Shown piece after piece: positions 1-3,462 of a DNA stretch of 5,081 bases. Both the position numbers and the translations under genes were made by a program. The number at the start of each line of letters is the position of its first letter. Positions within the stretch are counted from its first letter, which is position 1. Location of the stretch: assembly GCA_913043155.1 (NCBI GenBank), contig CAJWLY010000114.1, positions 1 through 5,081 of the forward strand, in the 5' to 3' direction. This DNA comes from an uncultured Nitrospinaceae bacterium. Lineage in GTDB: Bacteria; Nitrospinota; Nitrospinia; Nitrospinales; VA-1. The notes beneath the pieces are model-generated. The model made no database searches, had not been told where the DNA came from, and saw nothing but the letters and a program-made list of their open reading frames with translations.

Positions 1-70
1 GCTTAACAGTATTAATTTATTGCCCCAAATGGTATCCAAGCAATTCTGATTCTTTTATAAGACAAAAGGT

Positions 71-87
71 CTAAGGAAACTAAGGAA
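71..87. repeat. Short direct repeat CTAAGGAA x2
   Basis: CTAAGGAA occurs at 71-78 and again at 80-87, enclosed by GGTCTA on both sides (68-73 and 88-93). The rest of 1-193 is AT-rich or unremarkable and I see no supportable gene in it. Confidence 0.4.
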
Positions 88-171
88 GGTCTATTGAGTA
101 CGGTGGGTCTGGTGCTGGAGGGGATTTATCGGGATGGAACCAACTCAATTGCCACGCACGCCTGGACGGGT

Positions 172-213
172 GGAAAACTGCCATTATTTGCGATCAAGTG
201 GCCCATTTTTGGC
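172..213. repeat. 42-base direct repeat R1, copy 1
   Basis: This segment matches 631-672 at 40 of 42 positions in the same orientation. It contains the stop codon (194-196) of the small minus-strand gene, so on the minus strand the repeat holds that gene's last codons plus the sequence just downstream. Its GTGGCCCATTTTTGGC core (198-213) also occurs at 2581-2596. Confidence 0.85.
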
Positions 214-412
214 TTCCTTCCTTACGCTTCATTGTCGGACCAGGCATATAAATGGTTCCTTCAGGAGTTTCATGACTACGAATTTCTCCTCCAAACCCCA
301 GCATTTCTGAAACACGTTGGGCTTCTTCTAGCGAGAAGGGGCAAGGAACCGATGGGGGCGGTAATTGGTATGGGTTGTCTAGGGTCTTGACCCAGTTAGC
401 AAAGCCCCTCAC
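194..412 (-). CDS. Small protein of unknown function (72 aa)
   Basis: I do not recognise the family. The 72-residue product starts at a GTG; an in-frame TAG lies just upstream and no ATG is available there. No strong Shine-Dalgarno is visible, only a GAGAGAG stretch about seven bases before the GTG. The composition looks protein-like: a Pro-rich stretch (PPPSVPCPF, about residues 18-26), a predicted amphipathic helix (SLEEAQRVSEMLG), a GGEIRSHETPEGTIYMPG segment, and a basic C-terminus ending in KEGSQKWAT. The opposite-strand frame over the same bases (94-390) is less convincing. The last codons and stop lie in repeat R1. At 656-679 the other R1 copy encodes KEGQKWAT plus stop in the corresponding frame, so this gene's tail appears to be duplicated 460 bases away. 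It may be a phage or mobile-element gene; this is a guess from context. Confidence 0.45.
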   Translation of the reverse strand: MRGFANWVKTLDNPYQLPPPSVPCPFSLEEAQRVSEMLGFGGEIRSHETPEGTIYMPGPTMKRKEGSQKWAT

Positions 413-426
413 TTGTTTGCTCTCTC

Positions 427-448
427 GTGCCTACACTGTGCCTACATA
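427..448. repeat. Tandem 11-base direct repeat (GTGCCTACA) x2
   Basis: GTGCCTACA starts at 427 and at 438, a period of exactly 11 bases. It lies just beyond the terminator that follows the tRNA-Lys fragment. CACTTGTTTGC, immediately before at 410-420, recurs at 815-825 inside the second 11-base repeat tract. Such helically phased direct repeats near a tRNA-type attachment site could be recombinase or excisionase binding sites; that is inference. Confidence 0.5.
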
Positions 449-484
449 AACAAAATGGCCTACAAGCCGAAACATGTAAGCCAT
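448..484 (-). terminator. Rho-independent terminator after tRNA-Lys fragment
   Basis: On the minus strand, ATGGCTTACA (484-475) pairs with TGTAGGCCAT (464-455) across a 10-base loop: ten pairs including one G-U. It is followed by TTTGTTT (454-448). It begins ten bases after the CCA end of the tRNA fragment, as expected for the native terminator of a tRNA gene. Read on the plus strand the hairpin has one A-C mismatch and could also work that way (TGTTTTAATT follows). Confidence 0.7.
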
Positions 485-493
485 TGTTTTAAT

Positions 494-543
494 TGGTGGG
501 CCGTCTCGGGATCGGACCGCCGACCTACTGATTAAAAGTCCGT
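494..543 (-). pseudogene. tRNA-Lys(TTT), 3' half only
   Basis: Read on the minus strand this is the tRNA from base 27 to the CCA end. It shows 27-31 ACGGA, anticodon loop CTTTTAA (anticodon TTT), 39-43 TCAGT, variable region AGGTC, T arm GGCGG-TCCGATC-CCGAG, acceptor strand ACGGCCC, discriminator A and an encoded CCA. Homology stops at the start of the anticodon stem: there is no D arm and no matching GGGCCGT 5' acceptor strand. The part present is also decayed, with one mismatch in the anticodon stem (29-41), two in the T stem (49-65, 50-64) and C instead of T at position 55. It cannot make a functional tRNA. Retention of exactly the anticodon-loop-to-CCA segment is typical of the far end of an element integrated in a tRNA gene. 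Confidence 0.75.
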
Positions 544-630
544 AGCCATTAATAATCAACAACTTACCACAACAATTAACAACAAAAGATTCAGTTGGTT
601 ACCACCCCTACTCGTGTTGTCCTTTGTTGC

Positions 631-672
631 GGAAAACTGCCGTTATTTGCGGTCAAGTGGCCCATTTTTGGC
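631..672. repeat. 42-base direct repeat R1, copy 2
   Basis: Partner of 172-213 (40/42 identical). On the minus strand 656-679 reads KEGQKWAT followed by a stop, nearly the same C-terminus as the 72-aa gene (KEGSQKWAT; a three-base, in-frame length difference), but a TAA at 680-682 cuts it off. This copy is therefore a remnant of that gene's 3' end. The stretch 544-630 between the tRNA fragment and this repeat is AT-rich and I see nothing else in it. Confidence 0.85.
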
Positions 673-684
673 CTTCTTTTTAAG

Positions 685-837
685 CTACTCGTCATCATCA
701 TAATCACCCTCATCTTCTTCATCATCATCATTTTCTTCTTCTAGCTCTTTAGCTTTTTGTTCAACTAATTTAGCCCATTTTTTTATTTTTAATGATGATT
801 TGCCACCTATTTGCCACTTGTTTGCGGTTCTAGTTGT
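685..837 (-). pseudogene. 3' end of a gene with acidic C-terminus, N-terminus missing
   Basis: The minus strand has an open frame of 50 codons ending in TAG at 685-687, closed upstream by TAA at 838-840, with no ATG, GTG or TTG in frame. The predicted chain begins TTRTANKWQIGGKSSLKIKK, passes through a helix-like WAKLVEQKAKELEEE segment and ends in a strongly acidic tail of Asp and Glu. A switch from a basic half to a Glu/Asp-rich C-terminus with sensible codons suggests the tail of a real protein rather than chance, but the GAT/GAA-rich tract is low complexity and could also have expanded by slippage. The missing start points to truncation around 838, close to the 11-base repeats and the hairpin at 854-871. 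I do not recognise the family. Confidence 0.35.
798..830. repeat. Iteron-like 11-base direct repeats x3
   Basis: Three consecutive 11-base units start at 798, 809 and 820: ATTTGCCACCT, ATTTGCCACTT and the diverged GTTTGCGGTTC. TTTGC is common to all three. The period equals that of the repeat pair at 427-448, and CACTTGTTTGC (815-825) is shared exactly with 410-420. The units lie within the open frame at 685-837. Confidence 0.55.
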
Positions 838-848
838 TTAAACTGTAG

Positions 849-977
849 CCTAAGGGGCTATCAATAGCCCCGAAGACTCTAGCAAACTTTCTTGAACGTG
901 CAGCCCAGCTTTATGAGCAAGGTGCAGGCCATAGACGCATCGGGAAATACGTCAGGAACTGGTTAAGCCGTGGCTGA
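849..977 (+). pseudogene. Reading-frame tail ending against nirK, possible HTH remnant
   Basis: A 42-codon open stretch runs from just after a TAG (846-848) to a TGA at 975-977, which abuts the nirK stop at 978. It has no start codon. Residues about 12-41 (ANFLERAAQLYEQG, then GHRRIGKYVRNWLSR) look like a helix followed by a basic helix-turn-helix-like segment of the LYEQG-x3-RxI type seen in transposase and recombinase DNA-binding regions. That resemblance is from memory and weak. It may be the truncated 3' end of a mobile-element gene, or chance. Confidence 0.25.
854..871. other. Perfect hairpin GGGGCTA-TCAA-TAGCCCC
   Basis: A seven-base-pair perfect stem with a four-base loop. It lies 107 bases beyond the nirK stop on the minus strand and inside the plus-strand open tail 849-977. 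No T run follows on either strand, so it is not a standard intrinsic terminator, although it could stabilise the nirK mRNA 3' end or mark an element boundary. Confidence 0.5.
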
Positions 978-1958
978 TTACTTCCCTACCCTGAAAACTG
1001 TCGGGTTCTGTGAACCTTCAGCTACCAACTGACCAATCGCTCCTTTGGCGACACGAAAGATACTATGGTCCACCAAAGTGTAAGTCCCTGGTGCATCAAT
1101 TTTAAATTCGACAATCGTAGCACCCGCTGATGGTACTAGCGTGGTCTGGACATTTCGGTTGACTGCCCCTCCGAGCGCCCCTTCCTGGTACACCTTGTCA
1201 AATATTTCTCCAATAATATGAAACGAAGAAACTCCATTAGGGCCAATATTGCCAAAATAAATTCGAATATTTTCTCCGACCTTGGCTTTGAGCACGTTAT
1301 CACCCATTAAGGCCCCAACGCGACCGTTAAAGACAACATGATCGGGATGCTCGGCTAATCCTTTGTTGATGTCGAATCCTGTCACGCCATTGTCCCCATC
1401 TGTAAAGAACTCACTTTGAAAAACGTAAAATTCTTTATCCACTTTTGATAACCCGCCGGCCGGTTCTACGAGAAACAACCCGTACATTCCGTTCGAAATA
1501 TGATCAACAATGGCACCTGCTGCGCAGTGATATATGTAAAGACCGGGATTGAGTGTTTTGAAGGAAAATACTTTAGACTCACCAGGAGCCACCGTATTAA
1601 CAGCCGCACCACCCCCTGGACCATTTACAGCATGGATGTCGATGTTGTGAGGCTGAGTATTCGATTTTGGGTTAGAAAGGTGAAACTGCACCGTATCTCC
1701 AACTCGTACTCGAGCCATTGGGCCGGGAACACTACCGCCAAAGCTCCAGAAGTTATATTTTTTCCCGTCTGCTATATCACCAACAAACTCTTTTGCTTCA
1801 AGGTTAAGAATAACTGTTTTGCCACCATTACGGTTGAGCGGATTAGGAACATTGGGGGCTTTTGTCAGTTCTACTGTAATCTCTGCAAAGGCAGATACTG
1901 TTGTAAAACAGAGGAAAAAAACCGAAGCAATTATATATAACTTCTTTTTTATAAACAT
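978..1958 (-). CDS. nirK: Copper-containing nitrite reductase, AniA-type
   Basis: Reduces nitrite to nitric oxide in the periplasm, the committing step of denitrification, taking electrons from a cupredoxin or cytochrome c. The 326-residue chain has a Sec signal peptide (basic MFIKKK start, hydrophobic core, cleavage predicted after SAFA at 25) and no lipobox. Two cupredoxin domains follow. Type 1 copper ligands are H104, C145, H153 and M158; type 2 ligands are H109, H144 and H298; the catalytic pair is D107 (in HNIDIH) and H247 (in SSFHIIG). C145 and H153 are eight residues apart, the shorter loop of AniA-type enzymes, and VDKEFY, VFNG-VGAL and GEIFDKVY also match AniA as I remember it. All ligands are present, so it should be active. 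An in-frame GTG at 1964 is one base from the Shine-Dalgarno, so the ATG at 1958 is preferred. It is divergent from the rrf2 regulator, its probable controller. Confidence 0.95.
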   Translation of the reverse strand: MFIKKKLYIIASVFFLCFTTVSAFAEITVELTKAPNVPNPLNRNGGKTVILNLEAKEFVGDIADGKKYNFWSFGGSVPGPMARVRVGDTVQFHLSNPKSNTQPHNIDIHAVNGPGGGAAVNTVAPGESKVFSFKTLNPGLYIYHCAAGAIVDHISNGMYGLFLVEPAGGLSKVDKEFYVFQSEFFTDGDNGVTGFDINKGLAEHPDHVVFNGRVGALMGDNVLKAKVGENIRIYFGNIGPNGVSSFHIIGEIFDKVYQEGALGGAVNRNVQTTLVPSAGATIVEFKIDAPGTYTLVDHSIFRVAKGAIGQLVAEGSQNPTVFRVGK

Positions 1959-1965
1959 TTTCACA

Positions 1966-1971
1966 CTCCTT
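1966..1971 (-). promoter_or_regulatory. nirK ribosome binding site
   Basis: AAGGAG on the minus strand lies seven bases before the ATG at 1956-1958 but only one base before the in-frame GTG at 1962-1964. This decides for the ATG start. Confidence 0.8.
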
Positions 1972-1981
1972 CTCCAAAATA

Positions 1982-1999
1982 TTAATAAAAGGATAAATA
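1982..1999. repeat. 18-base inverted repeat, nirK-side arm (candidate operator)
   Basis: TTAATAAAAGGATAAATA is the exact reverse complement of 2047-2064. It lies about 8-25 bases downstream of the predicted nirK start point and ahead of the nirK Shine-Dalgarno. A bound regulator here would block elongation or promoter clearance. Within the spacer, weaker dyads also exist: GATAAA (1992-1997) with TTTATC (2006-2011), and ACATCT (1999-2004) with AGATGT (2034-2039). Confidence 0.7.
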
Positions 2000-2013
2000 C
2001 ATCTTTTTATCTG

Positions 2014-2042
2014 ATTTTATTATATGCTATAATAGATGTCAA
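2014..2042 (-). promoter_or_regulatory. nirK promoter (-35 TTGACA, -10 TAAAAT)
   Basis: On the minus strand a perfect TTGACA (2042-2037) is separated by 17 bases from TAAAAT (2019-2014), a good sigma-70-type promoter. The start point would be near 2007, giving a leader of about 49 bases. The promoter overlaps the rrf2 -10 element on the other strand, so the two polymerases should compete. Confidence 0.65.
2025..2033 (+). promoter_or_regulatory. rrf2 promoter (extended -10)
   Basis: TGCTATAAT is a perfect extended -10 (TGn-TATAAT). No good -35 hexamer is present 16-18 bases upstream, which is tolerated with an extended -10. The start point would be near 2040, giving a leader of about 73 bases. 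Confidence 0.6.
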
Positions 2043-2046
2043 GATA

Positions 2047-2064
2047 TATTTATCCTTTTATTAA
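2047..2064. repeat. 18-base inverted repeat, rrf2-side arm (candidate operator)
   Basis: TATTTATCCTTTTATTAA is the exact reverse complement of 1982-1999. It lies about 7-24 bases downstream of the predicted rrf2 start and just upstream of the nirK -35. Read in the direction of each gene the two leaders carry the same 18 bases at nearly the same distance from the start point. Confidence 0.7.
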
Positions 2065-2072
2065 CGTTGAAG

Positions 2073-2089
2073 GGAGTATCAATTACTCC
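2073..2089 (+). promoter_or_regulatory. Leader hairpin GGAGTA-TCAAT-TACTCC
   Basis: A six-pair perfect stem with a five-base loop in the rrf2 leader. Its left arm contains the only AAGGGAG-like sequence near the gene, but that is 36 bases from the start codon and not in Shine-Dalgarno position. It could be an additional operator dyad or an mRNA structure. Confidence 0.4.
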
Positions 2090-2112
2090 TATATTTACCA
2101 TCTGAAAATATT

Positions 2113-2541
2113 ATGATTTCTCAAACATCAGAGTATGCTTTGCGTGCCGTGATTTGCTTGGCCCAGCATCCCGGTGAACTTCATACAGCAACCAAAATAG
2201 CAAAACTAACTAAAGTACCGGACCCTTATTTGTCTAAGGTTCTATTGATACTAGCAAAGCACGAGGTGGTGATTTCGAAGAAAGGACTACATGGGGGTTA
2301 TGGGTTAGCTCACTCTCCAGATAAAATAACTTTGTGGACTATTATCAACGCAGTTGACCCTATCAAGCACATAAAAAGTTGCCCATTAAAACTAGAGTCC
2401 CATGGCACTCATCTTTGTCGATTACACAAACGGGTCAACGATTCCATAAATATGATAGAGGAGTTATTCAAAACATCTACCGTTACGATGATACTAGATC
2501 AACCCACTAAAAGCATTCCACTTTGCGAGTCCAAAAAATAA
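2113..2541 (+). CDS. Rrf2-family transcriptional regulator (IscR/NsrR-like)
   Basis: A 142-residue DNA-binding regulator of the Rrf2 superfamily, whose members sense NO, redox state or Fe-S supply through an iron-sulfur cluster. The start MISQTSEYALRA is the canonical N-terminus. The winged helix covers residues 1 to about 68, with the recognition region near DPYLSKVLLILAKH and the wing at KGLHGGYGLA. The cluster region aligns with IscR ligands C92-C98-C104-H107 as C90-S96-C102-H105: the middle Cys is Ser, with H97 next to it. C15 and C138 are elsewhere. A C-terminal helix (about 106-122) would form the dimer interface. The divergent arrangement with nirK and the duplicated 18-base sites suggest it represses or activates nirK and itself. 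No clear Shine-Dalgarno precedes the ATG. I give no symbol because nsrR, iscR and other subgroups cannot be told apart safely. Confidence 0.9.
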   Translation: MISQTSEYALRAVICLAQHPGELHTATKIAKLTKVPDPYLSKVLLILAKHEVVISKKGLHGGYGLAHSPDKITLWTIINAVDPIKHIKSCPLKLESHGTHLCRLHKRVNDSINMIEELFKTSTVTMILDQPTKSIPLCESKK

Positions 2542-2559
2542 TAACTCTCCACTAAATCA

Positions 2560-2593
2560 ATGGGCTACGGGATTCGTCTCGTGGCCCATTTTT
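2560..2593 (+). terminator. Rho-independent terminator of rrf2
   Basis: ATGGGCTACG (2560-2569) pairs with CGTGGCCCAT (2580-2589): ten pairs including one G-U, with a ten-base loop, followed by a T run (2589-2593). It starts 18 bases after the rrf2 stop. Its right arm and tail (2581-2597) repeat a 17-base sequence also found in R1. The rest of 2594-2698 holds no gene that I can support. Confidence 0.8.
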
Positions 2594-2645
2594 GGCCCAC
2601 AAATTCTCCCCTTTTTCATGGTTGAATATCACCACACTCCTTGCA

Positions 2646-2661
2646 TTAAGGACTTAAGGAC
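2646..2661. repeat. Tandem TTAAGGAC x2
   Basis: The eight-base unit TTAAGGAC occurs twice in direct succession in the spacer between the rrf2 terminator and the 52-base repeat. Function unknown; it could be chance or a binding site upstream of the flavoprotein gene. Confidence 0.4.
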
Positions 2662-2698
2662 ATCGTCATTATGCCGAGCTAGTTCCAGCCCGATAATC

Positions 2699-2750
2699 CC
2701 CCCCCTTGCGTGTCCCCGCCAGCAGGCATAGGATAGGTATATACCCAACC
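2699..2750 (+). repeat. 52-base intergenic direct repeat R2, copy 1
   Basis: This matches 4841-4892 at 45 of 52 positions with no gaps. It begins with a C run and TTGC, has the conserved block CCAGCAGGCATAG in the middle and ends ATATACCCAACC. This copy contains the palindrome GGTATATACC (2737-2746). It stands 63 bases upstream of the flavoprotein start. It resembles an interspersed intergenic repeat of the host genome. Confidence 0.85.
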
Positions 2751-2813
2751 CTTTCGCTGGACGTCATTTTTAATCCGGAAAAACAAATTGGGAAAGTTCA
2801 TTGGGGAATGTTA

Positions 2814-3416
2814 ATGACGGGGAAATATATAGTCGGCATTATTGGGAGTTACCGTAAAGACGGTTACATCGATTCTACAGTCAATGAGTTGCTTTCCGCC
2901 GCACGCGATCGCGGAGCGGAGACGGATAGGATTTTTCTTTTGGATCAGCATATCGAATTTTGCACCAATTGCCGTACCTGCATGCAAGAACCGGGACCAG
3001 AGCGCGGCAAATGTATCCTCCGGGATGACATGGATAGTATCCTAAAAAAGATTGGCGGGGCCGATGCGATCGTGATTGGCGCGCCGGTTAATTGCGGGGA
3101 TGTGAATGCACTCACAAGAAAATTCTTTGAAAGGTGTGTTGGGTATGCTGCCTATTGGCCCTGGGGAACAAAAATCCCCAAAATGAGAAAGAGAAAGAGG
3201 ACAAAAAAGGCTGTTCTAGTTTCCTCCAGCGCCGCACCCGGATGGTATAGCAGAATATTTACCCCTGCCATGGGATCGCTGAAAAAGATGGCCAAATTGC
3301 TCGGCGCTAAACCGGTCGGAACGCTATTCCTCGGTTTCGTCAATCAGGAAGAAGTACGTCTATCGGACAAAATCAGGCACAAAGCCAGATGCTTGGGGAG
3401 GGAACTGGCGGCTTAG
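2814..3416 (+). CDS. Flavodoxin-fold NAD(P)H-dependent FMN reductase-like protein
   Basis: A 200-residue cytosolic flavoprotein of the NADPH-dependent FMN reductase / iron-sulfur flavoprotein group; the substrate is unknown. The N-terminal strand and phosphate loop (KYIVGIIGSYRKDGYIDS, residues 4-21) would bind the FMN phosphate. Next comes CTNCRTC (C50, C53, C56) with C67 before RDDMDSI. The strand-loop VIGAPVNCGDVNA (87-99) corresponds to the SPVYFG-type flavin loop, with an extra Cys at 94. A very basic segment KMRKRKRTKK (123-132) precedes a third strand, and a predicted C-terminal helix ends the chain. The Cys pattern C-x2-C-x2-C-x10-C may bind a 4Fe-4S cluster, although Isf proteins have a shorter last gap. 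The start at 2814 is chosen because GGGGA (2803-2807) is six bases upstream; a longer frame from 2706 would run through repeat R2. gdhA follows after 46 bases, probably in the same transcript. Confidence 0.8.
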   Translation: MTGKYIVGIIGSYRKDGYIDSTVNELLSAARDRGAETDRIFLLDQHIEFCTNCRTCMQEPGPERGKCILRDDMDSILKKIGGADAIVIGAPVNCGDVNALTRKFFERCVGYAAYWPWGTKIPKMRKRKRTKKAVLVSSSAAPGWYSRIFTPAMGSLKKMAKLLGAKPVGTLFLGFVNQEEVRLSDKIRHKARCLGRELAA

Positions 3417-3462
3417 TCCCCCATTCATTATCTTTCCCATAATTGACTTACAGGACTAAAAC

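Noticed and set aside
94..390. Plus-strand frame of 98 codons with a TTG start and AAGGAAGG upstream
   Set aside because: It runs antisense to the 72-aa frame, which has a more protein-like composition and a C-terminus echoed in the second R1 copy. It has no recognisable domain. The purine-rich AAGGAAGG is part of a small direct repeat, so it is weak support.
798..830. CRISPR array
   Set aside because: Units are 11 bases with no spacers, only three copies, and no cas genes are visible.
1962..1964. GTG as nirK start
   Set aside because: Only one base from the AAGGAG; the ATG at 1956-1958 has a spacing of seven.
1500..2064. Plus-strand frames at 1500-1940 and 1819-2064
   Set aside because: Shadows antisense to nirK and its leader; no family features.
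2698..2735. Promoter inside R2 (TTGCGT-N17-TAGGAT)
   Set aside because: The equivalent positions in copy 2 (TTGCCT and TAGTGT) do not fit a promoter, and both hexamers are poor.
2706..2813. 36-codon N-terminal extension of the flavoprotein
   Set aside because: It consists largely of repeat R2, begins at a TTG without a ribosome binding site, and flavodoxin-fold proteins start directly with the first strand found at 2814.
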